This document shows, one piece after another, positions 1-9,705 of a stretch of 64,000 nucleotides of DNA. Each line of letters starts with the position of its first letter. The first letter of the stretch is position 1. The notes beneath the pieces were generated by a model. It was not told where the DNA came from and searched no databases. It worked only from the letters and a program-made list of their open reading frames with translations. Position numbers and translations under genes: made by a program. Source of the stretch: an uncultured Bacteroidaceae bacterium (GTDB lineage: Bacteria > Bacteroidota > Bacteroidia > Bacteroidales > Bacteroidaceae); NCBI GenBank assembly GCA_905235305.1, contig CAJOLC010000019.1:24583-88582 (forward strand), in the 5' to 3' direction.

Positions 1-95
1 TGCAGGGGCGAGACGCTGCCACAATGCAGTCGGCTGGCCTCTTCCTTGCTGAAGTTCAATATGTTGAACGTATCGGGTGAGAAGTTTGTTGTCAT
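1..95 (-). CDS. Clp-type ATPase N-terminus (partial, probably ClpC)
   Basis: The gene starts at 95 on the minus strand and runs off the left edge, so only about 31 residues are visible (MTTNFSPDTFNILNFSKEEA and on). The pattern of FSP, then a helix, then SKEEASRL resembles the first helices of the Clp N-domain found in ClpC/ClpB, where the next residues normally read HLLLGL. That family supplies AAA+ unfoldases to the ClpP protease. The identification rests on a short stretch and is tentative. An inverted repeat CCTCGG-N11-CCGAGG lies just upstream (118-140) and may be part of its control region. Confidence 0.5.
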   Translation of the reverse strand, partial: MTTNFSPDTFNILNFSKEEASRLHCGSVSPL

Positions 96-117
96 ATCTT
101 TCGTTGTCGTTTTCTGT

Positions 118-140
118 CCTCGGATGCTTATGTGCCGAGG
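118..140. promoter_or_regulatory. Short inverted repeat upstream of the Clp-type gene
   Basis: CCTCGG and CCGAGG are separated by 11 bases, 23 bases before the start codon at 95. It could be an operator or a leader hairpin. It does not match the CIRCE element (TTAGCACTC-N9-GAGTGCTAA). Function unknown. Confidence 0.3.
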
Positions 141-264
141 CGCTTTGTAGTAGGAATGTCTGATATCTGTTGTCTGAATACGTTCTACAAATACTGTGCC
201 AAAACCAATCCTCCTGCATAAATACGATGAACAAATATGCCAGATCGCCTTCCGCGGCCTTCCG

Positions 265-395
265 CGTCAGCAGACATAGCAGGGAGGGTTGCTTGAACAT
301 ACATGTATATTCAATTGCACATACATGTACATTCAATTGCACATACATGTATGTTCAAGCAACGCATACTGACGGAGGCAAGGAGCAAGGTGCTT
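265..395. repeat. Intergenic repeat element, copy 1, with 22-bp palindromic units
   Basis: ACATACATGTA occurs at 297, 319 and 341, exactly 22 bases apart, joined by an ATTCAATTGC-type linker. The ends form a perfect 17-bp inverted repeat, GCTTGAACATACATGTA at 291-307 and its complement at 344-360. Flanks are shared with copy 2 near 32.5 kb: GCGTC...GACAT...GGGTT before the array and AACGCA...GAGCAAGGTGC after it. The listed ORFs here (170-421, 303-506) are readings of the repeat and have no independent support. The rest of the 96-554 gap holds no recognisable gene. Confidence 0.85.
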
Positions 396-554
396 GGCTC
401 GAGTGGCGAAAGGGCATCTAATGACCGATTCGGGTTGAACCGGGAGGTACACCTCCGGGGTTGTTTCTATACTAAAGGCAATTCGGGGCAACGTTTTTCT
501 ACGTAGGCGACAACTTTCTACATTAAAAAAGTCACAATCCCTTCGCCCTATACA

Positions 555-1949
555 TTATTGTATATGACATCGCTTCAGTCCTTCTCGATGTCCTCCATCC
601 TCCATGTCTTCGTCGAGCCTTCCTTTCCAGAGGTAGTTGTCCGTCTCACGGGCGGCGACATTGCTCAACATGAGCAGGCAGACGAGGTTCGGAATAGCCA
701 TGAGCGCATTCATGGTGTCGGTGATGTTCCAGATGACATCAAGGCTGATGATGCTTCCGAAGAAGAGAGCCACGATGTAGAGGATGCGATAGAAGCGGTT
801 GACGCGTCTGTGCTCGATGTAGTTGACGGCACTCTCGCCGTAATAGCTCCAGCCGAGGATGGTGCTGAAGGCAAAGGTGATGATGCCGAAGGTGAGCAGC
901 GGCGCACCGACGTACGGTATCTTGGAGAAGGCAACTTTCGTCAGCGTAGCTCCATCAGCATAGCTGATGTCCGGGTAAGCTAAGATGCTGCTGACAAGCA
1001 TCAAGCCTGTGAGGGCACAGATGACGACGGTGTCCCAGAAAGTGCCTGTGCTGGAGACCAAAGCCTGCCTTACAGGGTTGCGTGTCTGTGCAGCAGCCGC
1101 CACAATGGGAGCACTGCCCATGCCGCTCTCGTTGGAGAAGAGTCCGCGGGCTATGCCATAGCGTGCAGCCATCATGACCGTAGCTCCGACAAAGCCGCCG
1201 CCTGCTGCGGTGGGATTGAAAGCGGACTCCGCGATGAGCTTCAGGGCAGGCCAGACATACTCGGCATTCATAAAGAGAATCACCAGACAACCCATCACGT
1301 ACAGGCCTGCCATGAAGGGAACAAAGAAAGTGCAGACGCGGGCAATGGACTTCACACCGCCCATGATGACACTTGCCGCCACTATGCTGACGGTCAAGCC
1401 TACTGCCCAAGCAGGTATGCCGAAGGTTTCCGATGCCAGAAGAGCGATGGAATTGGCCTGGACGGTGCAGCCGATGCCGAAGCTGGCGAGAGCCGTGAAG
1501 GCGGCAAAGGCGAGTGCCAGCCACTTCATGCCAAGGCCGAGTTCGAGGGCATACATCGGGCCTCCGTAGGTTCGTCCGTCGCTTCCGCGGGCACGATACT
1601 TGACGGCAAGCAAACCCTCGGCGTACTTTGTAGCCATGCCGAAGATGCCTGTCAGCCAGCACCACAGCACGGCACCAGGTCCGCCAAGTGCCACAGCCGT
1701 TGCCACGCCTACGATGTTGCCCGTTCCGATAGTGGCTGCCAGGGCCGTTGCCAATGCTCCGAACTGCGACACATCGCCTTTTGCCCCTTTGTCCTTCTCG
1801 ACAGAGAGGCGGATGCCCGTCAGCAGTCGTCGCTGCGGAATACGTAGCCTGAAGGTGAGGAACACGTGTGTGCCGAGCAACAACACGACCATCGGCCATC
1901 CCCAAAGCAACGAGCTGAGCAGCGTAAAAAGATTGTTTATTTCGTCCAT
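555..1949 (-). CDS. Sodium:alanine/glycine symporter (AGCS family)
   Basis: A 464-residue polytopic inner-membrane protein of the alanine or glycine:cation symporter family, which imports small neutral amino acids with Na+ (or H+). The family signature is clear near residues 75-100 (GTGNIVGVATAVALGGPGAV), and hydrophobic segments run through most of the length, with FSNESGMGSAPI in the middle. Length is normal for the family. It stands alone on the minus strand. A -7 motif (TAACTTTG on the minus strand, 1982-1989) lies 33 bases before the start. The substrate cannot be decided from sequence, so alanine is the family default. Confidence 0.92.
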   Translation of the reverse strand: MDEINNLFTLLSSLLWGWPMVVLLLGTHVFLTFRLRIPQRRLLTGIRLSVEKDKGAKGDVSQFGALATALAATIGTGNIVGVATAVALGGPGAVLWCWLTGIFGMATKYAEGLLAVKYRARGSDGRTYGGPMYALELGLGMKWLALAFAAFTALASFGIGCTVQANSIALLASETFGIPAWAVGLTVSIVAASVIMGGVKSIARVCTFFVPFMAGLYVMGCLVILFMNAEYVWPALKLIAESAFNPTAAGGGFVGATVMMAARYGIARGLFSNESGMGSAPIVAAAAQTRNPVRQALVSSTGTFWDTVVICALTGLMLVSSILAYPDISYADGATLTKVAFSKIPYVGAPLLTFGIITFAFSTILGWSYYGESAVNYIEHRRVNRFYRILYIVALFFGSIISLDVIWNITDTMNALMAIPNLVCLLMLSNVAARETDNYLWKGRLDEDMEDGGHREGLKRCHIQ

Positions 1950-1981
1950 CCCACTTCTTGCGACTTAATCATTTCGCCGTG

Positions 1982-1989
1982 CAAAGTTA
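1982..1989 (-). promoter_or_regulatory. -7 promoter motif for the AGCS gene
   Basis: TAACTTTG on the minus strand matches the Bacteroidetes -7 consensus TAnnTTTG and sits 33 bases upstream of the start codon. I did not find a convincing -33 TTTG. Confidence 0.5.
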
Positions 1990-2102
1990 CGAAAAAAGTC
2001 TGAAAGAATGAAGAATGAAGCGTGAAGAATGAAGAATTTGCTACCGCCAAAGGGTATCGTCCTTTACTTCTTTAATTCCAACTTTAGTTTCAATAGGCAA
2101 CT

Positions 2103-2245
2103 ACTCGTTAGTAAATCGCAAATTACTCGTTAGTAAATGACGATTTATTCATTAGTAAATTGGCAACTACACGTTAGTAGTTTGTTCACGACACGTTTAC
2201 TTCTGCAAACTGACGTGCTTGGATTGCAAAGTAAACGTGTCTGAA
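2103..2245. repeat. 22-bp-period tandem array (ACTCGTTAGTAAAT family)
   Basis: Units begin at 2103, 2125, 2147, 2169 and 2191, exactly 22 bases apart, with core ACTCGTTAGTAAAT degenerating to ACACGTTAG and ACACGTTTAC. Further ACGT cores near 2214 and 2236 extend the array. It fills most of the gap between the AGCS start and the CaCA stop. An A/G-rich GAATGAAGAATGAAG tract lies at about 2004-2040. Confidence 0.8.
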
Positions 2246-2283
2246 CTTCATGTATAACCGACATCAGTCTGACCGATTACTCA

Positions 2284-3330
2284 TCAGCTGAAGTTTCTGA
2301 AGATACTAAGATAATCCGACAATCTCCACGCGAGGTACAGCAAGTAGGCCAGCATCATGGTGCAACCTTCCAGGCGCGACAGCCTGTAGGCACTGCGTGT
2401 GAAGAGCCAGAAGAGCAGGACACTGGCCGTAAGCACCGTGAAGTCCACTATGCCAAGGCCTGTCACGGCAAGCGGCTTCGCAGTTGCACAGACACCGAGG
2501 ATGAAGAGAATGTTGAAGATGTTGCTGCCCACGACATTGCCGATGGCAAGTCCGCTCTGGCCTTTACGGGCAGCTACGACGCTTGTGGCGAGTTCGGGCA
2601 GACTCGTACCTCCTGCAACAATCGTCAGTCCGATGACGGTTTCGCTCACGCCTGCCAAGCGAGCCAGGCCACAGGCTCCATCGACAAACAACTCTCCGCC
2701 TCCTATCAAGGCTCCCAATCCCAACACGATGGAGAGGACGATGACAGCCGTCGGCATCCGTTCCTGCGCAGACTGTTCGTCCCGATGCTTCGCCATGTTG
2801 AACGAATACGCCATGAACACGGCAAAGAGACTGAGCAGAACCAACCCATCGACTCTGGTAAGTACGCCGCTCGTGCCCTCCAAGCGTTGATCATTGAACA
2901 TTGACCATTGACCGTTGGACATTGACCATTGACCGTTGAACACTCGCCAAACGTCATGGTCGAGCGCAAGAATTGAGAGGACGACACTGGCCAGGAGGCA
3001 CAACGGGATGTCCCTCTTGACGGAAGATTTCTGTATGAGAATGGGGCTGATGGCAGCCGAAGCACCGGCTATGACCAGTGTGTTGAACAGATTGCTCCCG
3101 ACGATGTTGCTCACGCTTAGTGCCGTGGCCGAACTGTCTGCCGAGAGATTTGCCAAAAGGCTCACGATGAACTCAGGAAGCGACGTGCCGAAGGCCACTA
3201 TCGTCAAGCCAATCACCAGCTCGGATATGCCGAACCGAGTGGCCAAGCCCACTGCCCCGTCGGTCAACTTGTCTGCACCGACAAGCACCAGGACACCGCC
3301 TATTATTATATATATAATGTATGTAAGCAT
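2284..3330 (-). CDS. Calcium/sodium antiporter (CaCA family, YrbG-like)
   Basis: A 348-residue membrane exchanger with the two inverted alpha-repeats of the CaCA superfamily: GTSLPEF near residue 48 and GGTSLPEL in the second half. The family swaps Na+ or H+ against Ca2+ across the inner membrane. The loop between the halves (about residues 132-152) carries a seven-residue tandem repeat (NGQWSMS / NGQWSMF) encoded by a 21-bp DNA repeat at 2893-2946. That tract looks like intergenic low-complexity sequence inserted in frame, and normal homologues have a short charged loop there. The cvrA-like gene lies upstream in the same orientation. Confidence 0.9.
   Translation of the reverse strand: MLTYIIYIIIGGVLVLVGADKLTDGAVGLATRFGISELVIGLTIVAFGTSLPEFIVSLLANLSADSSATALSVSNIVGSNLFNTLVIAGASAAISPILIQKSSVKRDIPLCLLASVVLSILALDHDVWRVFNGQWSMSNGQWSMFNDQRLEGTSGVLTRVDGLVLLSLFAVFMAYSFNMAKHRDEQSAQERMPTAVIVLSIVLGLGALIGGGELFVDGACGLARLAGVSETVIGLTIVAGGTSLPELATSVVAARKGQSGLAIGNVVGSNIFNILFILGVCATAKPLAVTGLGIVDFTVLTASVLLFWLFTRSAYRLSRLEGCTMMLAYLLYLAWRLSDYLSIFRNFS
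2893..2946. repeat. 21-bp coding tandem repeat inside the CaCA gene
   Basis: CCATTGACCGTTGGACATTGA is followed by a near-copy, CCATTGACCGTTGAACACTCG. The period is 21 bases, a multiple of three, so the reading frame is kept and the product is a QWSM repeat in the cytoplasmic-loop position. Confidence 0.8.
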
Positions 3331-3374
3331 AGATTGAAAAGGTTAAAAGGTAAAAAAAATGAAAAGGTAAAAAT

Positions 3375-3475
3375 GAATAGCCTCTCCCCAACCCTCTCCG
3401 AGGAGAGGAGTTTTCGCGGCTATGAGGCACTCCCCCAAAGGGGGAGCGGGGAGGGGGCTTTTCTTAACTCTTAGC
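3375..3475. terminator. GC-rich hairpins between CaCA and the cvrA-like gene
   Basis: Two adjacent hairpin-forming stretches: CTCTCCGAGGAGAG followed by TTTT, and CTCCCCCAAAGGGGGAG followed by a second G-rich run ending CTTTT. They lie after the stop of the cvrA-like gene (minus strand) and before CaCA. They may stop transcription, and they also resemble the CTCC/GGAG hairpin repeats at 5050-5420. Confidence 0.45.
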
Positions 3476-3499
3476 TATGGACTATATACGATTTACTGG

Positions 3500-4934
3500 T
3501 TATTTGCTGTGAACTACGAGCAAGATGTCGCCTTTCTGCAACTCCAGTTGTCCGTTTGGCACAATGAAACTGCCTGCTCGCTTGACCATCATCACCAGAG
3601 TTCCCTTTGGGAAGTGCATGTCCGACAAGCGGTTGCCGCCCGTCAGGTCATACTCCGTCAGCGTCTGCTCCGTGAGGCTTGAACCAAGTTCCTCGGGAAA
3701 TTCTACGCCAAACTCGTTGTCCGCCTTCGGTTCGTCCGTTGCCAGTCCGAGCCATCGGGCTGCCCTGGTGATGGTCATGCCTTGCAACGACATGGACAGA
3801 AGCGTGATGACAAAGACGACATTGAACAGAAAGTTGGCGTCTTCGATACCGGCTATGACCGGATAAGTAGCGAAGATGATAGGCACAGCACCTCGCAATC
3901 CTACCCACGAAAGGAACATCTTGGCATTCCTCGACACATGGAAAGGCTGAAGACAAATAAATACGGAAAGCGGACGAGCCACGAACATCATAAACAAACC
4001 TATGGCTACGCTGGCAAGAAGTACGTCCACCATGTCGCTTGGGTCTGCCAGTAGGCCGAGCGTCAGGAACATGACAATCTGCAGGAGCCACGTTATTCCC
4101 TGGAAGAAAGTATTGGTCTCGCGTCTGTACGACAGTCGGTTGTTGCCCACGACAAGGCCTGCTACATAGACTGCAAGATAGCCGTTTCCTTTCAGAAGGT
4201 CAGTGAAAGTGAAGATGATAAGTATGCAGCTGAGCATAAGCACTGGATAGAGCGAAGCATTAGGAAGGTTAATCCGATTGACAATCCTCACTAATGCAAG
4301 GCCTCCCAAGTAGCCCAAAAGTCCGCCGACAGCCAGCTGTCCGACGATTTTCGTGGCTAAGTCCATGCCCGAAAACTCGTCCGCCGATACTATCATCCCC
4401 ACGAGTGCGACCGTCAGCATGTATGCCATCGGATCGTTCGAACCGCTTTCCAACTCAAGCAAAGGCCTGAGATTATGCTTCAAACCAATGCCACCCGAAC
4501 GCAACAAGCTGAATACGGAAGCCGAATCTGTGCTGGAAACTGTTGCCGCCAACAACATCGACATGGGCAAAGTCAGGCAGATGTCGAGCCGAGTATATGT
4601 GGAAAGAACGTAGATGAGTAGTCCTGTGATGCCTGTCGTCAGCATGACTCCCAACGTGGAAAGCATGCTGTGCCATCACTGGTCGTATGTCACGAAACTT
4701 CGTGTCCATTCCTCCCGAGAAAAGAATGACAGAAAGGGACAGCATACCAATGAGTTGGGCATCTTCATGGTTGTTGAACTCCAGTCCAAGCCCGTCGCTG
4801 CCGAAAAGCATACCAGTGAAAAGGAACAGCAACAATGTGGGTATGCCAAAACGATAGCCCCACTTACTGATGACAATGCTGGCAAAGATAAGCACTGCAC
4901 CAAGGAAGAAAATGTTTTCTGGTGTGAATTTCAT
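3500..4934 (-). pseudogene. Frameshifted K+/H+ antiporter (CvrA/NhaP2-type CPA1)
   Basis: Two overlapping minus-strand reading frames together make one CPA1 antiporter. The first (start chosen at 4934, MKFTPENIFF) covers the first helices to GGMDTKFRDIRPVMA. The second picks up at MLSTLGVMLTTG (4666) and continues through the membrane domain to a C-terminal TrkA_C-like ligand domain (GTLVMMVKRAG ... LQKGDILLV). At the junction (about 4667-4671) family members usually read APGIML, but here only four bases, CAGC, separate GCA from ATG, so a small indel moves the frame. NhaP2/CvrA proteins exchange K+ or Na+ for H+. Either the gene is dead or the assembly has an indel. Confidence 0.82.
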
Positions 4935-5039
4935 AATACAATGAAAGTATATAATAATGAAAAATAAAGCCTCCCCCACCCTTCCTAAAGAAAAGGTGAA
5001 AAGGTAAAAAAGTGAAATGGTAAAAACTCGTCAACTTGT

Positions 5040-5600
5040 CAACTCGTCAACTTTTTCCCTCATTTTAGAGGGGTCTTGGGAGGTTTTTCAACAAAGGAGT
5101 CGCCTCAACGCTATGACATAATAAAGGCGTGGAGACGTAGATGTCCAGTCCGAAAAAGCAACGTCGGAGACAAAACGGACAAAGATATAATCGTGAAAGT
5201 TCAGCAGTTTGCCTGCCGAAGAACGTGCCCCTTGATTGCCAAGTCTGCCGCGATGTGTGGGCAAAAGGCGGAATGAACGGGACGAGGCAAAGCGATGGGA
5301 AGCAGGAACTGAGAGAGAGACTCCCCCGACACCTCCAAAAGGAGGGGAGATATGTTCCCACGAAGAAAGCGCCTCCTTTAGGAGGGGTTGGGAATAATCC
5401 TCTGCCTTGAAAGGCGAATTAAAAATGGAAGAATGAAAGAATAAAAGAATGAAAAAGCAAAAAGGCAAAGGCAGGATATGACGAACCAAGAATGAAGAAA
5501 TGAAAGAATAAAAGAATGAAAAGGCATAACCTTTCTTATTCTCTTGTTCTCTGGATTTCACATTCATGCCTTTTATTATTTCATTCCTTCATTCTATTTA
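5040..5600. repeat. Gene-free region with CTCC/GGAG hairpins and A/G-rich tracts
   Basis: The gap between the cvrA-like start and mmdB has no convincing gene. It contains hairpin-forming CACCTCCAAAAGGAGGGGAG and GCCTCCTTTAGGAGGGG motifs (about 5328-5390) and long runs of GAATGAAAGAATAAAAG type (5420-5520), similar to tracts near 2010, 3340 and 63840. The listed ORFs here are low-complexity readings. Confidence 0.55.
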
Positions 5601-5608
5601 AGTCTGCT

Positions 5609-6883
5609 TTATCCGCAGAAGCTAAGCAGTATGCCTGCAGCGACGGCACTGCCAATGACGCCTGCAACGTTTGGTCCCATTGCGTGCATCAGCAGGAAGT
5701 TACGCGGATCGGCCTTCTGACCTTCAATCTGGCTGACACGGGCTGCCATAGGAACAGCACTGACACCAGCCGAGCCGATGAGCGGATTTATCTTCTCCTT
5801 GAGGAAGAGGTTCATCAGCTTTGCCATGAGAACTCCGCCTGCGCTGCCAATGCCGAAGGCAACGATGCCGACGCAGAGGATGGTAATCGTCTGGAAGTTC
5901 AGGAAGGCGCTTGCTGTGGCAGTGGCACCAACGGTTACGCCCAACATGATGACAACTATGTTGTTCAGCTCGTTCTGTGCGGCCTTGCTAAGACGCTCCA
6001 CAACGCCACTCTCCTTGAAGAGGTTGCCGAGCATGAGGCAGCCGATGAGTGTTCCGGCAGAAGGAACAATGAGGCTGACGACGATGGCAACAATGATGGG
6101 GAAGATAATCTTCTCCTTCTTGCTGACCGTACGCAGCTGGCTCATCCTTATCTTGCGTTCCTTTTCAGTTGTAAGGGCACGCATGATGGGCGGCTGAATG
6201 ACGGGAACCAATGCCATGTAGCTGTAGGCAGCGACGGCAATGGGACCGAGCAACTCGGGAGCAAGCTTGGATGTCAGGAAGATGGCCGTAGGGCCGTCGG
6301 CGCCTCCGATGATGCCGATAGAAGCCGACTGCGCAGCAGTGAAGCCAAAGATGTCAATCTGTGTAACCAGGAAGGTAGCGAAGATGCCGAGCTGGGCTGC
6401 AGCACCAAGGAGGAGACTCTTCGGGTTTGCAATCAGAGGACCGAAGTCCGTCATGGCACCTACCCCAAGGAAGATGAGGCAAGGATAGACACCAGCCTTC
6501 ACTCCGATGTAGAGGACATCGAGCAGACCACCGTGGGCCATGACGTAGCCATAGCTGTGGTAGTTGGGGCTGGCAGGGTTCAGGAACTCATTGTTCCACA
6601 TATCGGAGTCGAAGAGCCCTGCGCCTGGCAGGTTACTCAGTATCATGCCGAAGGCAATAGGCAAGAGCAACAGGGGCTCGTACTCTTTCTTTATGGCAAG
6701 ATAGAGCAGGAAGCAGCCGATAAGGATCATAACGGCATTCTTCCACCCTTCTTCCTGTATGAAGAATGTGACGAAGCCCATCTCGTTGAAGAACTTGTTC
6801 AGGCCTTCCTCCAGGTTGAAGTCTGCAGCCATCAGAGGCGCAGCAACGAGAAAAAGCAAGAGCAGACTAATATACTTTTTCAT
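5609..6883 (-). CDS. mmdB: Sodium-pumping decarboxylase beta subunit (MmdB/OadB)
   Basis: A 424-residue membrane subunit of the Na+-transporting carboxylic acid decarboxylases. It carries an N-terminal signal-like helix, many hydrophobic segments and the family motifs GADGPTAIF and [11 protein letters not shown]. The beta subunit removes CO2 from carboxybiotin and couples this to Na+ export. It is the last gene of the minus-strand operon, 28 bases after the biotin carrier gene. The carboxyltransferase in the same operon points to methylmalonyl-CoA as substrate, but oxaloacetate cannot be excluded from this subunit alone. Confidence 0.93.
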   Translation of the reverse strand: MKKYISLLLLFLVAAPLMAADFNLEEGLNKFFNEMGFVTFFIQEEGWKNAVMILIGCFLLYLAIKKEYEPLLLLPIAFGMILSNLPGAGLFDSDMWNNEFLNPASPNYHSYGYVMAHGGLLDVLYIGVKAGVYPCLIFLGVGAMTDFGPLIANPKSLLLGAAAQLGIFATFLVTQIDIFGFTAAQSASIGIIGGADGPTAIFLTSKLAPELLGPIAVAAYSYMALVPVIQPPIMRALTTEKERKIRMSQLRTVSKKEKIIFPIIVAIVVSLIVPSAGTLIGCLMLGNLFKESGVVERLSKAAQNELNNIVVIMLGVTVGATATASAFLNFQTITILCVGIVAFGIGSAGGVLMAKLMNLFLKEKINPLIGSAGVSAVPMAARVSQIEGQKADPRNFLLMHAMGPNVAGVIGSAVAAGILLSFCG

Positions 6884-6911
6884 AATCTGATAAGTCGTTT
6901 AGCCGTTTTGT

Positions 6912-7631
6912 TTATTCAATTTCAATGAGGGCCTGACCACTCTGAACCTGTGCGCCAGCATCGACAAGGATGGCCTTTACGGTTCCTGCAAACTCTGCCG
7001 TGATGTTGTTCTCCATCTTCATGGCTTCCATGATGAGCACCGTGTCGCCTGCATTGACGCTGTCGCCCACCTTGACAGTCACTTTGTTGATAGTGCCGGG
7101 CAATGGAGCTGTGACAGTCTTGGCACCGGCTGCGGGAGCAGGAGCGGCAGCAGGAGCAGGAGCTGCGGCAGGAGCGGCTGCGGCTGCAGCTGGGGCTGGC
7201 TTCTGTTCTGGCTCGGCCTTTGCAGCCACGGCATCTGCCACCATCTCCACGAGCACGTCGCCCTGGTTGACGCTCTGTCCGGATGTGACAGCCACGCGCT
7301 GTACCGTTCCATCGACTTCGCTCACAATGTCGTTGGCCATCTTCATGGCTTCGATGACGAGGAGCACATCGCCGCTCTTCACATGCTGACCGGCTGCTAC
7401 ATTAATCTTTGTGACCGTGCCGGGCAGTTCGCTGTTGACGTTCTTCGGGCCGCCGGTCTGTGCTGCCGAACCTGCAGAGGCTGCCTGCGGGCGGGGTGCC
7501 TGACTCTTCTTTTGGGGTACTTCTACTTGATAGGTCTGACCGTTGACGGTTACATTCATCTGTACGCCGTTGAGGTCTTCTACGGTGGCTGTGTAATCCT
7601 GACCACCTATCTTGAACTTGTATTCTTTCAT
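6912..7631 (-). CDS. Biotin carrier protein with two biotinyl domains
   Basis: A 239-residue carrier. A short N-terminal beta region ([14 protein letters not shown]) is followed by two complete biotinyl-lipoyl domains, each with its own biotinylation motif: EAMKMAN near residue 95 and EAMKMEN near residue 200. An Ala/Pro-rich linker ([14 protein letters not shown]) lies between them. Decarboxylase carriers in this family normally have one such domain and about 120-170 residues, so the doubling is unusual. Both lysines are present, so both could be biotinylated. It sits between the small gamma/delta subunit and MmdB. Confidence 0.9.
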   Translation of the reverse strand: MKEYKFKIGGQDYTATVEDLNGVQMNVTVNGQTYQVEVPQKKSQAPRPQAASAGSAAQTGGPKNVNSELPGTVTKINVAAGQHVKSGDVLLVIEAMKMANDIVSEVDGTVQRVAVTSGQSVNQGDVLVEMVADAVAAKAEPEQKPAPAAAAAAPAAAPAPAAAPAPAAGAKTVTAPLPGTINKVTVKVGDSVNAGDTVLIMEAMKMENNITAEFAGTVKAILVDAGAQVQSGQALIEIE

Positions 7632-7667
7632 TAGTTTGAAGTGTGAAATGTGTGATTAAAGGTTTGC

Positions 7668-8000
7668 TTAGAGCCTTGGGTTGAGTTGTGCGCCCCAGGC
7701 TGTCTGATAGGGAGCAATGGTGAGGACGTGGCTTTCGCTGTTGTCCCTTTCCTGGAAGTACAGGTGGAGAGCCATCGCCACTGCTGCCTTATCCGCTTCG
7801 CTGGCTTTGACCTGAGTGCCTGCCTGCACGCTCTTCGTGCCGGAAGTCTTTGCCACGTTTGCTTTAGCGCTTGTATTCTTGGCGACAAACGAGAAGATGC
7901 CGAGGATGAGGACCAGGATGATCAGGATGGCAAACACCACCAGAATGGAGATGCCCGCCAAGAGCCATATCTGAGGATCTGATATAGAAAGTAATCTCAT
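7668..8000 (-). CDS. Decarboxylase small membrane subunit (OadG/MmdD-like)
   Basis: A 110-residue protein with one strong transmembrane helix near residues 12-36 (LLAGISILVVFAILIILVL) and a soluble C-terminal part ending in HVLTIAPYQTAWGAQLNPRL. Size, topology and position directly after the carboxyltransferase (6 bases) match the gamma/delta subunit that ties the soluble and membrane parts of Na+ decarboxylases together. Sequence conservation in this subunit is low, so the call leans on context. Confidence 0.8.
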   Translation of the reverse strand: MRLLSISDPQIWLLAGISILVVFAILIILVLILGIFSFVAKNTSAKANVAKTSGTKSVQAGTQVKASEADKAAVAMALHLYFQERDNSESHVLTIAPYQTAWGAQLNPRL

Positions 8001-8006
8001 GATGCT

Positions 8007-9578
8007 TTACAGAGGGATGTTGCCGTGCTTCTTGGCAGGGTTAGTCAGTTTCTTGTTCTCGAGTTGGGCAAGGGCGCGGATGATGCGGAAGCGGGTGTTG
8101 CGCGGTTCAATCACGTCGTCGATGTATCCATACTTGGCAGCCTGATAGGGATTTGCGAAGAGGTCTTCGTACTCCTTCTGCTTCTCTGCCATGTAGGCCT
8201 TAGCCTCTTCTACCTTACCCTCGTCCTTGAGGGCCTTGGCTTCCTTGGCGTAGAGCACGCTGGCAGCACCGCTTGCGCCCATGACAGCTATCTCGCTCGA
8301 CGGCCAAGCATAGTTCAGGTCGCCACGAAGCTGCTTGCAGCTCATCACGATGTGACTGCCGCCGTAGCTCTTGCGCAGTGTGACGGTGACTTTGGGGATA
8401 GTGGCCTCGCCGTAGGCATACAGCAGCTTGGCGCCGTGCAGGATGACGGCGTTGTACTCCTGGGCAGTGCCCGGGAGGAAGCCCGGCACATCGACGAGGG
8501 TCACGATGGGAATGTTGAAGGCGTCGCAGAAGCGGACGAAACGGGCACCCTTGCGGCTGCTGTTGCAGTCGAGCACGCCGGCGAGCTGCTTGGGCTGGTT
8601 GGCAACGATGCCGACACTCTGGCCGTTGAAGCGGGCGAAGCCGATGATGATATTCTTGGCATAACCCGGCTGCACCTCGAAGAACTCACCGTTGTCGACG
8701 ATGCCTGCTATCACCTGATACATGTCGTAAGGCATGTTGGGGTTGTCGGGAATGATGTCGTTGAGGTAGTCCTCCATGCGGTCGATGGGATCGGTGCAGG
8801 CCACGCGGGGAGTCTTCTCGAGGTTGTTCTGCGGGATGTAGGAGAAGAGTTGCTTAATCATGGCGATGCACTCCTCTTCGCTCTTGGCCGTGAAGTGCGT
8901 GACGCCGCTCTTTGTGGCATGAACGCTTGCGCCGCCGAGCTGTTCCTGAGTAACCACTTCGCCCAGAACGGCCTTCACAGGACCAGGACCTGTTAGGAAC
9001 ATATAGCTGCTTCCCTCGACCATGAAGGTGAAGTCCGTCAGTGCGGGGCTATAAACGGCACCGCCTGCGCACGGACCCATAATGGCACTTATCTGGGGAA
9101 TCACGCCAGAGGACATGATGTTGCGCTGGAAGATTTCAGCATAACCTGCAAGGGCGTTGATGCCTTCCTGCAGACGTGCGCCGCCAGAGTCGTTGAGTCC
9201 GATGACGGGAGCACCGACCTTCATGGCGATGTCCATCACCTTGCAAATCTTGCTTGCCAGCATCTCGGAGAGAGAACCAGCGGAAACCGTGAAGTCCTGA
9301 GCAAAGACATAAACAAGGCGACCACCGATAGTGCCGCTACCTGTTACGACGCCGTCGCCCAGATATTGCTTCTTCTCCATGCCGAAGTTCGTGCAGCGGT
9401 GCTTCACGAACATATCCAACTCCTCGAAGCTACCTTCGTCGAGCAGCAGGTTGATGCGTTCGCGAGCTGTGAGCTTGCCTTTCTCGTGCTGCTTCTCGAT
9501 AGCCTTTTCGCCGCCGCCTATGCGGGCTTTGGCGCGGAGCTCCATAAGCTCCTTAATCTTTTCTGTTTGTGTACTCAT
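8007..9578 (-). CDS. mmdA: Methylmalonyl-CoA decarboxylase/propionyl-CoA carboxyltransferase subunit
   Basis: A 523-residue carboxyltransferase of the MmdA/PccB/AccD5 family. Diagnostic stretches are [54 protein letters not shown] and [18 protein letters not shown]. It moves the carboxyl group of (S)-methylmalonyl-CoA to biotin, yielding propionyl-CoA. The carboxybiotin is then decarboxylated by MmdB with Na+ export. It opens the four-gene operon mmdA, small subunit, biotin carrier, mmdB, the usual arrangement in propionate-forming Bacteroidales. A minus-strand TATCTTTG (9625-9632) is the likely -7 element. Confidence 0.93.
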   Translation of the reverse strand: MSTQTEKIKELMELRAKARIGGGEKAIEKQHEKGKLTARERINLLLDEGSFEELDMFVKHRCTNFGMEKKQYLGDGVVTGSGTIGGRLVYVFAQDFTVSAGSLSEMLASKICKVMDIAMKVGAPVIGLNDSGGARLQEGINALAGYAEIFQRNIMSSGVIPQISAIMGPCAGGAVYSPALTDFTFMVEGSSYMFLTGPGPVKAVLGEVVTQEQLGGASVHATKSGVTHFTAKSEEECIAMIKQLFSYIPQNNLEKTPRVACTDPIDRMEDYLNDIIPDNPNMPYDMYQVIAGIVDNGEFFEVQPGYAKNIIIGFARFNGQSVGIVANQPKQLAGVLDCNSSRKGARFVRFCDAFNIPIVTLVDVPGFLPGTAQEYNAVILHGAKLLYAYGEATIPKVTVTLRKSYGGSHIVMSCKQLRGDLNYAWPSSEIAVMGASGAASVLYAKEAKALKDEGKVEEAKAYMAEKQKEYEDLFANPYQAAKYGYIDDVIEPRNTRFRIIRALAQLENKKLTNPAKKHGNIPL

Positions 9579-9624
9579 CTTTGTGATTTAGTATTTGACG
9601 ATTTACGTTTTTTCAATTCGCGTG

Positions 9625-9632
9625 CAAAGATA
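9625..9632 (-). promoter_or_regulatory. -7 promoter motif for the mmd operon
   Basis: TATCTTTG on the minus strand, 47 bases before the mmdA start. It matches TAnnTTTG, but no clear -33 TTTG is seen at the expected spacing. Confidence 0.5.
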
Positions 9633-9705
9633 CAATTTTTTACGTTATGTTGTACTCTTGATGCCGTATTTTTTCCTTTCCTTACACATTATATATTATA
9701 ATATG

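Noticed and set aside
5516-6928. 470-residue plus-strand ORF
   Set aside because: It lies antisense to mmdB, has unusual His/Cys/Glu-rich composition and no recognisable motif. The minus-strand frame is a clear decarboxylase subunit.
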